A stretch of DNA of 64,000 bases from Arcticibacterium sp964021845 (GCF_964021845.1 NZ_CAXHZC010000011.1:1-64000); one strand, 5' to 3'; positions 43,104 to 52,964 are shown, counted from the first letter of the stretch. Notes: generated by a model from the sequence alone, not told the origin. A program made the numbers and translations.

Positions 43104-44087
43104 ATGGAAGAGGATAAACCAATATTTGAGAATCGTATTGAACTCAGTGAACTAGCTGAGGCATTAGAAAAAATAAAGTCAGAACTTGGAAAGATAGTTT
43201 TTGGTCAGGACAAAGTTCTAGAATTGCTATTTATAGGATTGCTGTGTGATGGCCATATTCTAATGGAAGGTGTACCTGGTGTGGGGAAAACACTTAGTTC
43301 TAAATTGTTAGCAAAAGCTTTGGACATTTCTTTTCAAAGGATTCAGTTTACACCCGACCTGATGCCTTCTGATATTTTAGGAACCTCTATTTTTAACTCA
43401 AAGACTTTGGAGTTTGAATATAAACCAGGGCCAATTTTTAAAAACTACATACTCATTGATGAAATAAACCGATCTCCAGCTAAAACTCAGGCAGCTTTAT
43501 TTGAACTAATGGAAGAAAAGCAAGTGACTATAGATGGCTGTACTTATCCTATGAAAGAACCTTTCATAGTGGTTGCGACTCAAAACCCTGTGGAACAAGA
43601 AGGTACCTATAGGCTGCCAGAAGCTCAGTTAGATAGATTTCTCTTTAAAATAATTGTTAATTACCCTCATGCAGACGCTGAGTTAGGAATGCTAAGGAAG
43701 TTTAACAGCAATGGTTTAGTGGAACTGCTTCCTGAAATAAGTAAGATAATTTCTGGAGATGAAATAGTTTCCTTAAGAGCTACAGTAAAATCTGTAAGAA
43801 TTGATGACAACTTACTTCAATTTATAGGTTCCATAGTTCAAAATAGTCGTTCTCACAGACATTTAGACTTAGGGGCATCTCCTAGAGCGGCAATAGCTTT
43901 AATGAATGCAGCAAAAGGTTTTGCTGCAATTAGAGGACGAGACTTTGTGACGCCTGATGATATTAAAAGTGTCGGTTTAGCGGTACTTGGTCATCGGGTG
44001 ATTTTAAGACCTGAAGCTGAAATTGAAGCCTTGACCGCCCATGAAATTATAGAAGATTTATTTAAGTCAATTGAAGTTCCTCGCTAG
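43104..44087 (+). CDS. MoxR family AAA+ ATPase (second copy)
   Basis: Protein of 327 residues with the MoxR marks GVPGVGKT (Walker A), ILIDEINRSPAKTQ (Walker B), VEQEGTYRLPEAQLDRF and DLGASPRAAI. It is the chaperone ATPase of this cluster and should act on the DUF58 product that follows directly; its stop codon shares a base with the next GTG start. It differs clearly from the copy at 15957, for example in its acidic N-terminus. Confidence 0.93.
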   Translation: MEEDKPIFENRIELSELAEALEKIKSELGKIVFGQDKVLELLFIGLLCDGHILMEGVPGVGKTLSSKLLAKALDISFQRIQFTPDLMPSDILGTSIFNSKTLEFEYKPGPIFKNYILIDEINRSPAKTQAALFELMEEKQVTIDGCTYPMKEPFIVVATQNPVEQEGTYRLPEAQLDRFLFKIIVNYPHADAELGMLRKFNSNGLVELLPEISKIISGDEIVSLRATVKSVRIDDNLLQFIGSIVQNSRSHRHLDLGASPRAAIALMNAAKGFAAIRGRDFVTPDDIKSVGLAVLGHRVILRPEAEIEALTAHEIIEDLFKSIEVPR

Positions 44088-45421
44088 TGCGTTTTTTTCA
44101 AACATATTACCTAAGTAAAAGAAGTTTCTGGATTCTTTTAGTAAGTGTTTTTATAAATGCTTTGGGTTTAGTTTGGCTATTTGCTAATCTTCTAGCTTTT
44201 ATTCTACTTCTAGCTTTATGTGTGGGTATCTTATTTGACAGTATCGTGCTTTATTCTAAAAAAGGGCTTCTTGAGTGCGAAAGAATATTGCCTACTAGGC
44301 TAAGTAATGGTGACACTCATACTGTAATACTTAGATACAGGAATTTAAGTTCTCAGAAATTACTACTGGAAGCCTATGAAGATTTACCAGTTCAGTTGCA
44401 AAAACTTGATTGGCAAAAAGATTTAGTAATCGAAGCAGGCAGTAGTTTAGAATTTACTTATCACATAAGCCCGAAGCAGAGAGGCAACTATCAATGGGGT
44501 AACCATTATTTAATAGCCCGACTTTCTACATTTGGTTTAGTAAGTAGAAAATTGACTTTCGATGTGGAACAGAGTATTAGTTCCTATCCTTCTTTTCTTC
44601 AGTTAAAAAAACTTCCGCTGTTCGCCATGGTAAACCACTATAACGAAGCAAATGGGACCTATATTCGGAAGATTGGTCAAAGCTTAGAGTTTGAACAAAT
44701 AAAGAATTATGTAGCTGGGGATGATGTTCGGCACATTAATTGGAAAGCAAGTGCTAAACAAGGTTCATTGATGCTTAACCAATATCAAGAAGAAAAAAGT
44801 CAAGATATTTATTGTGTACTTGATTTGGGAAGAAACATGAAGTCCAGTTTTAATGAGCAGCAGTTGTTAGACTACGCCATAAATGGAGGTATTGGACTTT
44901 CTAAAGCAATTTTGGATATCAAGGATAGAGCAGGTATTATAACCTTCTCATCAGAAGGTTGTAGTATTTTGGTGGCAAAAAGGGAACCGCAACATTTAAA
45001 AACAATAAATGAGAGCCTTTTTAATATAAGTGCGGCATCTGGAGAAACTGATTTTGAAAAGCTTTATAAATTTGTGAGATATAGGGTCTTGCAAAGAAGC
45101 CTTTTAATAATATTTACCAATTTTGACACTGTTCAAAGTATGCAAAGGAACATGAGCTATTTGAAAGGTTTATCTAGCCGGCATTTGGTTTTAGTAATTT
45201 CATTTGAAAATACGGCTATTAGAACTTTTGTGGAAGAAGAAGCAAAAGATTTAAAGGGGGTCTATTCAAAAATTACGGCAAAGAATTTTCTAATCCAAAA
45301 TCGAATAATTGCGAAAGAATTAAATAAGCATGGGATTCAATCTTTGATTGCAAAACCAAATGATTTAAGTATCCAAGTGATTAATAAATATCTGAATATC
45401 AAGAAAAAACAGATGATTTAA
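44087..45421 (+). CDS. DUF58 domain protein (MoxR partner)
   Basis: Protein of 444 residues from a GTG that overlaps the MoxR stop by one base. Two membrane helices start it (FWILLVSVFINALGLVWLF and LLAFILLLALCVGILF). The DUF58 hallmark is clear: YVAGDDVRHINWKASAKQGS near residue 205, followed by a von-Willebrand-like fold (YCVLDLGRNMKSSF). Such proteins are the usual client or partner of MoxR ATPases. Confidence 0.88.
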   Translation: MRFFQTYYLSKRSFWILLVSVFINALGLVWLFANLLAFILLLALCVGILFDSIVLYSKKGLLECERILPTRLSNGDTHTVILRYRNLSSQKLLLEAYEDLPVQLQKLDWQKDLVIEAGSSLEFTYHISPKQRGNYQWGNHYLIARLSTFGLVSRKLTFDVEQSISSYPSFLQLKKLPLFAMVNHYNEANGTYIRKIGQSLEFEQIKNYVAGDDVRHINWKASAKQGSLMLNQYQEEKSQDIYCVLDLGRNMKSSFNEQQLLDYAINGGIGLSKAILDIKDRAGIITFSSEGCSILVAKREPQHLKTINESLFNISAASGETDFEKLYKFVRYRVLQRSLLIIFTNFDTVQSMQRNMSYLKGLSSRHLVLVISFENTAIRTFVEEEAKDLKGVYSKITAKNFLIQNRIIAKELNKHGIQSLIAKPNDLSIQVINKYLNIKKKQMI

Positions 45422-45495
45422 TGGGGCGATGACAAAAGTATGTCGTAGGGAATTACTGAAAATCCATAACAGTAGGGTAAATTATTTTTTTTAAT

Positions 45496-45915
45496 ATGAA
45501 CTATTATTTAGATGCATTTAGACCTTATTTCAATTTTGAAGGTAGGGCAAGAAGAAAGGCATATTGGATGTTTTTTCTCTTCAATATGATTGCCGTTTTT
45601 ATTACAACTCTGTTGGATAATACTTTAGGAATGACTTTTGATGGGGAAGATGTTATGGGACGTGGCTATATCTATTTGCTTTATATGCTTTTCACATTCG
45701 TTCCTAATTTAGGAATGACTTTAAGAAGGCTTCATGATGTTGGTAAACCCGGTGCTTTCATTTTAATAGGACTTATACCACTTGTTGGTGCTTTTTGGCT
45801 GCTGGTACTTTTCTGTACTGATAGCCAATATGGAGAGAATGCTTATGGACCAAACCCAAAAGGTAAAGGAAATTCAAATGAAGATGAAATTAGCGAAATA
45901 GGAAAAAGTTTATAG
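45496..45915 (+). CDS. DUF805 family membrane protein, copy 1
   Basis: Protein of 139 residues with three membrane spans. The family pattern is NFEGRARRKAYWMFFLF at the start and RRLHDVGKPGAFI with LLVLFCTDSQYGENAYGPNP near the end. It resembles the downstream gene in start (MNYYLDAF) and end (DEISEIGKSL). Function unknown. Confidence 0.85.
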   Translation: MNYYLDAFRPYFNFEGRARRKAYWMFFLFNMIAVFITTLLDNTLGMTFDGEDVMGRGYIYLLYMLFTFVPNLGMTLRRLHDVGKPGAFILIGLIPLVGAFWLLVLFCTDSQYGENAYGPNPKGKGNSNEDEISEIGKSL

Positions 45916-45994
45916 TTATATGTTAGCCGTTTCCAATTAAAACGGGGAGTAATCGAAAAGCCTTAAGAGTAGAGCAACTTTATACACCAAACAA

Positions 45995-46393
45995 ATGAAT
46001 TATTTTTTAGACGCATTCAGATTAAATTACGCCAACTTTGAAGGCAGAGCTCGAAGAGAGGAATATTGGATGTTTATTTTATTTCACATGCTTACCTCAT
46101 TTATACTTGTAATGATGGGCTCAATACTTGGAGAGTATACTTTCATTTTATTGCTTGTATATGTCTTTGGAGCAATGATACCAAACATTGCAGTTTTGGT
46201 TAGAAGACTTCATGACGTTGGTAAGAGTGGTTGGTTTTACTTTATATCACTAATTCCTCTGGTTGGGCCGATATGGATGATAGTTCTCTTATGTACAGAT
46301 AGCGATCACGGACCAAATGAATATGGAGAGAATCCAAAGGGGATAGGCAACTATGAGGATGATGAAATAGATCAAATAGGAGAAAGTTTATAA
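45995..46393 (+). CDS. DUF805 family membrane protein, copy 2
   Basis: Protein of 132 residues, a close paralogue of the preceding gene: MNYFLDAFRLNYANFEGRARR, RRLHDVGKSGWFYFISLIP, CTDSDHGPNEYGENPKG and DEIDQIGESL. The pair is probably a tandem duplication that diverged. A terminator follows. Confidence 0.85.
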   Translation: MNYFLDAFRLNYANFEGRARREEYWMFILFHMLTSFILVMMGSILGEYTFILLLVYVFGAMIPNIAVLVRRLHDVGKSGWFYFISLIPLVGPIWMIVLLCTDSDHGPNEYGENPKGIGNYEDDEIDQIGESL

Positions 46394-46401
46394 TATTTAA
46401 T

Positions 46402-46431
46402 AAAAGAGGGGGCTTCTAGCCTCCTTTTTTT
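46402..46431 (+). terminator. Terminator after the tandem DUF805 genes
   Basis: Arms AAAAGAGGGGGC and GCCTCCTTTT pair fully if two G-T wobbles are allowed, with a TTCTA loop and a T run to 46431. Confidence 0.8.
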
Positions 46432-46637
46432 ATTCTGAATTGTGGTAAAATTTTTTAGTAAAAAAATAGGTGCACATTGTTTGTCATTTAGTCTAGTTAC
46501 TTGAATTAAGTTTTAGTTTAACGCAAAACACCTTCTTATTTCATTTTCACATCTTCAAGAATGGAAAATTCCATATTTTCCTCTAACTTTACACTCCGAT
46601 AATTCATTCTACTCATCGGAAATCTACTTAAACATTG

Positions 46638-47747
46638 ATGGAAAAAACGCAAGCACATGGGGCATACCTCATGCTAGAGGACGGGACTGTATTTAAAGGG
46701 AAAGCTTTAGGAAAAAAAGGTACATCGTCTGGAGAAATCTGTTTTAATACAGGTATGACGGGATATCAAGAAATCTATACCGACCCTTCTTATTCGGGAC
46801 AAGTCATCATTAACACCACTTCACATATTGGTAATTATGGTGTGAAAATGGAGTCTGAAGAGGAATCTTCAAGTGTGAAAATTAAAGGAATGGTATGTAA
46901 TGCCTATGCCGATAACTATTATTCTAGAAATACGGCTGACGGTTCTTTGCAGGAATATTTAGAGAATGCTGGTATTGTTGGTATTTGTGACGTGGACACC
47001 AGACAGATAGTACGTCACATTAGAAATGCAGGAGTAATGAACTGTATCATTAGCTCTGAGATTGAAGACTTAGTAGCTTTAAAAGGTGAGTTAGATAAGT
47101 GCCCTTCTATGGAGGGCTTAGAGTTATCAAGTACAGTTAGTACCCAAGAACCTTACTTCTTTGGAAATGAAGCTAGCAAGTATAAGCTGGCCGTTCTTGA
47201 TTTAGGCTGTAAGAATAATATTTTAAGAAGTTTTGCGGAAAGAGATTGCTATATGCAGGTTTTTAATGCAAAGACTGACTTAAAAGAAATTATGAAATGG
47301 AATCCTGATGGTTTCTTTATCTCAAATGGTCCAGGCGACCCAGCTGCAATGGATTACGCCGTAGATACAGTAAAAGCTATGTTGGAAACCGGAAGGCCAT
47401 TGTTTGGAATATGCCTTGGGCATCAAATTTTAAGTAGAGCTTGTGGAATTAAGACATATAAGATGCACAATGGGCATAGAGGATTAAACCACCCAGTAAA
47501 AAACTTGGTAACTGGAAAGTCTGAGGTAACTTCTCAAAACCATGGTTTTGCAGTAAGTGCTGATGCAGTAGCTGGCATTGATACTGTGGAAATTACCCAT
47601 ATAAACCTAAACGATAAAACGGTAGAAGGGCTTAAAGTTAAAGATAAGCCCGCCTTCTCTGTACAGTATCACCCTGAGGCCGCTCCAGGACCTCATGATT
47701 CAAGGTATTTATTTGACGATTTTGTTTCTCTATTAGCCAAAGGCTAA
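46638..47747 (+). CDS. carA: Carbamoyl-phosphate synthase small subunit (glutamine amidotransferase)
   Basis: Protein of 369 residues from the ATG at 46638. It takes ammonia from glutamine for pyrimidine and arginine synthesis. The N-terminal domain has GEICFNTGMTGYQEI; the class I amidotransferase domain carries the nucleophile in LFGICLGHQ (C259) and the His/Glu pair in QYHPEAAPGP. carB is not adjacent. The stop overlaps that of the converging RNA methyltransferase gene by 4 bases. Confidence 0.95.
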   Translation: MEKTQAHGAYLMLEDGTVFKGKALGKKGTSSGEICFNTGMTGYQEIYTDPSYSGQVIINTTSHIGNYGVKMESEEESSSVKIKGMVCNAYADNYYSRNTADGSLQEYLENAGIVGICDVDTRQIVRHIRNAGVMNCIISSEIEDLVALKGELDKCPSMEGLELSSTVSTQEPYFFGNEASKYKLAVLDLGCKNNILRSFAERDCYMQVFNAKTDLKEIMKWNPDGFFISNGPGDPAAMDYAVDTVKAMLETGRPLFGICLGHQILSRACGIKTYKMHNGHRGLNHPVKNLVTGKSEVTSQNHGFAVSADAVAGIDTVEITHINLNDKTVEGLKVKDKPAFSVQYHPEAAPGPHDSRYLFDDFVSLLAKG

Positions 47748-48865
47748 TAGAGTTTATAATGATTTAACTTGCATTCTAGGCCACCATTAAACATTTGGTG
47801 CCTAGATTCAGGTTTTAGTCCAAAGAATTTAAGAGCCTCTAAGTTTGAGCTTATTATCCAAGCTTCATGATTGGTGTAGTGTTTCTTAAGTTGGTCGCCA
47901 ATATTCTTATAAAACGAATTGATTTCGTCAATTTGAAGCCTTTCGCCATAGGGAGGATTAAGAAAAACTACTCCCTTTTCTCCTATTTTTTCTGATCTAA
48001 AAAAGTCCTCTTTTCTAACTTTAATGTTTTCTTCTAAATTGGCTTTTTCTACATTGGTAGAGATGTTGTCAATGTTTTCAGTCAATAAATCTCTGCAATA
48101 GATATTGGTTTCAGATTCTTTTACGTCCCCTTCAAGTTTCTCTTTTACTTCATAAAATAAAGCTTGGTTGTAATCTGACCACCTTTGAAAGCCAAACCCT
48201 CGATTTAAGCCAGGGGCTCTGTTAGTGGCTATTAGAGCGGCCTCTATTCCAAATGTACCTGAACCTGACATAGGGTCGTAGAGGTCATCCTTTCCATTCC
48301 AGCTGGACTTTAAAATGATTCCTGCTGCCAGCACTTCGTTTAATGGAGCTTCGTTTGAAAATGTTCTGTATCCCCTTTTATTAAGTGAGTCACCTGAAGA
48401 GTTTAAGGAAATGGTGCATTTATTATACTGAATATGGACATTGAACTGATAATCTGCATCTACGGTGTCTACATCTGGTCTACTTTTAAATTTCTTTCTA
48501 AACCTATCTACTATGGCATCTTTAGTTTTTAGAGCTACATACTTAGAGTGGGTAAATATTTCGCCGCTAACAGTTGCGGTGAGGGAAAAGGTATCTCTTA
48601 AGCCAAATATTTCTTCCCATTGAACAGCGAACGCTTGGTCGTATAATTCATATTCGTCATTTGCCTCAAATTCCATGATAGGTATCAAAATGCTAATGGA
48701 TGTTCTTAAAGCCATATTAGCTTTCATCATTAAGGCGTCATCACCATCAAATGACACAGCTCTTTTTCTTTTTAGCATATTTACTGCACCTAGATTTTCT
48801 AGCTCCGCAAATAGTTCGTTTTCTAGTCCAGCCAAAGTCTTGGCAATCATCTGATAGTTTTCCAT
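47744..48865 (-). CDS. 23S rRNA N2-guanine methyltransferase, RlmL family (THUMP plus methyltransferase)
   Basis: Protein of 373 residues. A THUMP RNA-binding domain in the first half (YKFNVHIQYNK-like text before SLNSSGDSLNKRGYR) is followed by a SAM-dependent methyltransferase domain with the motif YDPMSGSGTFGIEAAL and the catalytic FLNPPYGERL. It matches the single-domain RlmL/YpsC type that methylates the 23S rRNA, without the second RlmK half of E. coli. The exact guanine target is inferred. Confidence 0.88.
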   Translation of the reverse strand: MENYQMIAKTLAGLENELFAELENLGAVNMLKRKRAVSFDGDDALMMKANMALRTSISILIPIMEFEANDEYELYDQAFAVQWEEIFGLRDTFSLTATVSGEIFTHSKYVALKTKDAIVDRFRKKFKSRPDVDTVDADYQFNVHIQYNKCTISLNSSGDSLNKRGYRTFSNEAPLNEVLAAGIILKSSWNGKDDLYDPMSGSGTFGIEAALIATNRAPGLNRGFGFQRWSDYNQALFYEVKEKLEGDVKESETNIYCRDLLTENIDNISTNVEKANLEENIKVRKEDFFRSEKIGEKGVVFLNPPYGERLQIDEINSFYKNIGDQLKKHYTNHEAWIISSNLEALKFFGLKPESRHQMFNGGLECKLNHYKLY

Positions 48866-48967
48866 GCTACAAAGCTAAATTTAATATCCTCATTTCTGTC
48901 AATTCTCTAGTCTCTTGGTGATAATTTTCCTAAAATTGCGGCGAATTAAAGCAGTTTAGGGAATACA

Positions 48968-50275
48968 ATGAGACTTTTTAGCACAAACAAGACAAGCCCA
49001 TCGGTAGGAATAGAGGAAGCTATTTTTCAGGGATTACCACCGGATAATGGACTTTATCTACCAGACGAAATTCCTGTACTACCAGATACATTTTGGGAAA
49101 CCTGTGGAAGTCTATCTTTTCAAGATATAGCCTTTGTTATTGCTAATGCTTTTTTTAAAGATGAAATTCTAGCAGAAGATCTAGAAGGACTTATTCAAAA
49201 TTCTATGGATTTTGATGCTCCTTCTGTAAATATAGGAGATGATTTATACTGTCTAGAACTGTTTCATGGCCCTTCTATGGCATTTAAAGACTTTGGAGCA
49301 AGGTTCATGGCCGCTGTGATGTCATACTTTTTAGAAAAGAAGAATAGGAAAGTACATATCCTAGTTGCCACTTCTGGTGATACTGGTGGAGCTGTGGCTC
49401 AAGGTTTTTATGGTCAGAGTAATATTGATGTTCATATTTTATACCCTAGCGGAAAAGTAAGTGATATTCAGGAGAAACAGCTAACCACACTTGGCGAGAA
49501 TGTTAAAGCTATTGAAGTTGATGGAACTTTTGACGATTGCCAGAAACTAGTTAAGACTGCCTTTTTAGATGAAGAACTTAGAGAAAAGCTAAATTTGGCT
49601 TCAGCCAATTCAATTAATATTGCCAGGCTAATTCCTCAAGCATTCTACTTTGTTTATGCCTATTCTAGATTAAAGGAGAAGCATTTACCTGTAGTATTTA
49701 GTGTGCCTAGCGGCAATTTTGGCAATTTAAGTGCTGGGGTTATTGCCCATAAGATGGGAATGCCCGTTTATAGGTTTGTCGCGGCTACTAATGTTAATAA
49801 AGTAGTGCCTGAATATTTAAAATCAGGGAACTATGAGGCTATTGAACCTTCTATTAGTACTATTTCAAATGCTATGGATGTAGGGAATCCTAGTAACTTC
49901 CCTAGATTGAAGGCTTTATTTGGTGATGAATTTGAAGATTTAGCTGCTTCTGTTTCTGGATATTCATACACAGATGAAGAAACAAAAGAAGGAATATTAG
50001 AAGTTAAGAAATTGTATGATTATGTGGTTTGTCCGCATACTGCCATTGCCTATTTGGGTTTAACTAAATATTTGGAAACTATTGAAGAGCCAGTTTCTGG
50101 AGTTTTCTTATCAACAGCTCATTATGCTAAATTCCTTCCTGATATGGAACAAGTTCTTGGTGATGGCTTGCCTGTTCCAGAGCGTTTGGAAGACTTGTTG
50201 GATAAAACTAAAGTAGCCTTAGAAATGAAACCAGACTATAAGGTTTTTAGAAGTTACTTGGATGATTTAATCTAG
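48968..50275 (+). CDS. thrC: Threonine synthase
   Basis: Protein of 435 residues that turns O-phospho-homoserine into threonine with PLP. The PLP lysine is K107 in SMAFKDFGARF, the phosphate-binding region is ATSGDTGGAVAQGF, and SVPSGNFGNLSAG is typical of the long (gamma-proteobacterial-like) form. The start is near a TAAAATTG promoter-like sequence at 48931. It stands alone, without thrA or thrB. Confidence 0.95.
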   Translation: MRLFSTNKTSPSVGIEEAIFQGLPPDNGLYLPDEIPVLPDTFWETCGSLSFQDIAFVIANAFFKDEILAEDLEGLIQNSMDFDAPSVNIGDDLYCLELFHGPSMAFKDFGARFMAAVMSYFLEKKNRKVHILVATSGDTGGAVAQGFYGQSNIDVHILYPSGKVSDIQEKQLTTLGENVKAIEVDGTFDDCQKLVKTAFLDEELREKLNLASANSINIARLIPQAFYFVYAYSRLKEKHLPVVFSVPSGNFGNLSAGVIAHKMGMPVYRFVAATNVNKVVPEYLKSGNYEAIEPSISTISNAMDVGNPSNFPRLKALFGDEFEDLAASVSGYSYTDEETKEGILEVKKLYDYVVCPHTAIAYLGLTKYLETIEEPVSGVFLSTAHYAKFLPDMEQVLGDGLPVPERLEDLLDKTKVALEMKPDYKVFRSYLDDLI

Positions 50276-50278
50276 TAT

Positions 50279-51001
50279 TTACTGTCGCTCTAAAGAAAAG
50301 AGGGCACTGTTAATACGCTTGTTTAATTCTATTTCTTCCACAGTAGAAGTGTAAGATGGAATGCCGTTTATTTCCGCTTTCTGTTTATGAGGATATTGTA
50401 CACCGTCAACCTCCTTGTAGTCAGAGTAATAGATTGATAGTTCGCCATTTGCGTTAAATTCAACGCTTTTTACTATTTGGAAGTTTTGTTTGTTGATATA
50501 AAAATCCTTTTTACCGACAATATTATTTTTCATGAAAATATGGTCTGGCTTAAGAATTGATAGGGCGTAGCATGGAATCCCGTTAATAAGAGTATCACTT
50601 CCTTTTGATAGTTCATATTGGTTTTTATAGCTTTTGAAAATAGGGTCAGGGAAATCTTCAATAGTATTTAGCAGGTCTCCCATGTCCTCCTCTAAAAGCA
50701 CCTCGTATTTCATAGTAATGGGGTTGGTAGCCCAACCTTGTCTTCCATCATAACAAGCAGTTATTTCTATGCCTTCGTAACTAAGTGTTGATTTATATGC
50801 AGGTCCTTTTTGAATGGTAGTAGTTTGATAAGTAACGTCGTTTGTAACTACTTTTTTTACCTCCTTCATGCTGTTTAGCCTAGTCAAGGTAACTTTGCCT
50901 CCTTTTTTCTCAATGTAGGTATCTACAAGTTCTTCTAGCGTTTGGCCGAAGGTTAAATTGGACACAGAAATACAAAGGGATATTATAAATACTCGTAACA
51001 T
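50279..51001 (-). CDS. Secreted LolA-like (outer-membrane lipoprotein-sorting-protein-like) protein
   Basis: Protein of 240 residues from the ATG at 51001, with a cleavable signal (MLRVFIISLCISVSNLTFGQ). The mature part is beta-rich (YQTTTIQKGPAYKSTLSYEG, YDGRQGWATNP, FYINKQNFQIVKSVEFNANG), which is the pattern of the LolA/LolB-like fold found in many Bacteroidota hypothetical exported proteins. Real lipoprotein carrier activity is unlikely to be predictable from this. It ends 3 bases from the thrC stop. Confidence 0.7.
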   Translation of the reverse strand: MLRVFIISLCISVSNLTFGQTLEELVDTYIEKKGGKVTLTRLNSMKEVKKVVTNDVTYQTTTIQKGPAYKSTLSYEGIEITACYDGRQGWATNPITMKYEVLLEEDMGDLLNTIEDFPDPIFKSYKNQYELSKGSDTLINGIPCYALSILKPDHIFMKNNIVGKKDFYINKQNFQIVKSVEFNANGELSIYYSDYKEVDGVQYPHKQKAEINGIPSYTSTVEEIELNKRINSALFSLERQ

Positions 51002-51077
51002 TCTATAAGACAAATTTTAAAAGCTCATTAATGAGCTTTCAAAATTTGAACCAGTTTTTTGATATAAAATGTTAACG

Positions 51078-52964
51078 TTACTTTCCTTTGAAAATTATAC
51101 CCGCTAAAGGAGGTAAATCTAAAGTAACTGAATACTCTAGACCGTGATATGGAGCTTTTTTAGCTTTAAAAGACCCATTCCCAACTCCTGAACCTCCATA
51201 GAGTCCATTGTCACTGTTAAGTATTTCTTCATAGGTACCAGCATTGTCTACACCGAGTTGGTAAGACTGTCTAGGCACTGGGGTCATATTTAGCACTATA
51301 TATACCTCTTCTGTTTCTGTTTTTCTTTTATAAAACAATACAGAATTTTCTTCGTCTGTGGTGTCTATCCATTGGAAAGCAGTATGACTAAACTGATTTA
51401 AGGTCAAAGACTTTTCTGTCTTATAAACGTTGTTTAAACCTTTAATGAGTTCTGTCATTCCTTTATTCAGCGGATTCTCAAGTTCATGCCAATCTAAGCT
51501 ATTCTTAAAGTCCCATTCTGCTTTTTGACCAAATTCACCTCCCATAAATAGTAGTTTAGCACCAGGGTGTGTAAACATGTAAGTGTAGAGTAATCTTAAG
51601 TTTGCAAATTTTTGCCAATCATCTCCGGGCATTTTGTCTAAGAGAGAGCCTTTTCCATATACTACCTCATCATGAGAGAGTGGTAGCATAAAGTTCTCCG
51701 TAAAAGCATATACTGTACTGAAAGTAATGTCTTTTTGGTGAAATTTCCTGAAGGCTGAATCTTTTTCAAAGTAGGCTAAAGTGTCATTCATCCAGCCCAT
51801 CATCCACTTCATACCAAAGCCTAAACCTCCACTATACGTAGGTCTTGAAACACCCGGGAAAGCTGTTGATTCTTCGGCAATGGTTTGTGTACCTGGGTAA
51901 GAAGCATAAACTTCTTCATTAATTTCTTTTAGAAGGGATATAACTTCAAGGTTTTCACGCCCACCATGTATATTAGGTATCCATTCGCCTTCGTTTCTTG
52001 AATAATCTCTGTAAAGCATAGAAGCTACAGCGTCCACCCTCAAACCGTCAACATGAAATCTATCTAGCCAAAAAAGGGCGTTACTGATGAGGAAAGACCT
52101 TACTTCAAACCTACCGTAGTTGAAAATATAGCTTTTCCAGTCAGGATGATAACCTTCATGTGGGTTTTCGTGTTCATATAATGCGGTTCCATCAAATCGG
52201 AATAAACCATTTGCGTCACCAGGGAAATGAGAAGGGACCCAGTCTAAAATTACACCAATATCATTTTTATGAAGCTCTTCAATCAAGAACATTAAGTCTT
52301 GAGGATTGCCAAAAATGCTACTAGCAGCAAAGTATCCCGTTACTTGATATCCCCAGCTTGGTTCGTATGGGTGATGCATTATCGGCATAAGCTCCACATG
52401 CGTAAAGCCCATCTCTTTCACATAAGGAACCAGGTCTCTCGCTATTTCTCTATAGCTCAGTCTTCTGTCATTATCAGAAGGGTCTCTTTTCCAAGAACCT
52501 AAATGAACTTCATACACAGAGTAGGCAGAATCTAAAGAGTTTTTGTCTTTCCTTATATCCATCCAGTTTTTATCACTCCACTCATAATAAGTGTCCCAAA
52601 CTATACTGGCAGTTTTAGGTGGTTTTTCCCACATAAGAGCAAAAGGATCTGCCTTTTCAAGCTCTTCGCCTGTATTAGATTTGATAAAATACTTATAGAC
52701 TTGACCATTGCCAATATCAGGGATGAATGTCTCCCATATTCCAGACTGATCCCATCTTGGGCTTAGTTCGTTTGAAGTTTTATTCCAACCATTAAAATCA
52801 CCTATTACAGCAATTTTTTCTGCATTTGGAGCCCAAACTGCAAAATAAGTGCCTTTCTGTCCATCGTTATCAACTACATGAGAGCCTAGTTTTTCGTAAA
52901 GCTTGTAGTGTTTTCCGGATTTGAAAAGGTGAATATCATAATCGGATAATAAGCTAAAGGACAT
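51078..52964 (-). CDS. glgB: 1,4-alpha-glucan branching enzyme
   Basis: Protein of 628 residues of GH13. An N-terminal CBM48 domain (YFAVWAPNAEKIAVIGDFNG) is followed by the barrel with HVELMPIMHHPYEPSWGYQ, the nucleophile in GLRVDAVASMLYRDY, the acid/base in TIAEESTAFPGV, and LPLSHDEVVYGKGS. It makes alpha-1,6 branches in glycogen. glgA and glgC are not near, so glycogen synthesis genes must be scattered. Confidence 0.96.
   Translation of the reverse strand: MSFSLLSDYDIHLFKSGKHYKLYEKLGSHVVDNDGQKGTYFAVWAPNAEKIAVIGDFNGWNKTSNELSPRWDQSGIWETFIPDIGNGQVYKYFIKSNTGEELEKADPFALMWEKPPKTASIVWDTYYEWSDKNWMDIRKDKNSLDSAYSVYEVHLGSWKRDPSDNDRRLSYREIARDLVPYVKEMGFTHVELMPIMHHPYEPSWGYQVTGYFAASSIFGNPQDLMFLIEELHKNDIGVILDWVPSHFPGDANGLFRFDGTALYEHENPHEGYHPDWKSYIFNYGRFEVRSFLISNALFWLDRFHVDGLRVDAVASMLYRDYSRNEGEWIPNIHGGRENLEVISLLKEINEEVYASYPGTQTIAEESTAFPGVSRPTYSGGLGFGMKWMMGWMNDTLAYFEKDSAFRKFHQKDITFSTVYAFTENFMLPLSHDEVVYGKGSLLDKMPGDDWQKFANLRLLYTYMFTHPGAKLLFMGGEFGQKAEWDFKNSLDWHELENPLNKGMTELIKGLNNVYKTEKSLTLNQFSHTAFQWIDTTDEENSVLFYKRKTETEEVYIVLNMTPVPRQSYQLGVDNAGTYEEILNSDNGLYGGSGVGNGSFKAKKAPYHGLEYSVTLDLPPLAGIIFKGK

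Noticed and set aside
48915..48938. Promoter before thrC (TTG and TAAAATTG)
   Set aside because: The boxes are only 13 bases apart instead of about 19, and the -7 box has a mismatch, so I do not list it as a feature.
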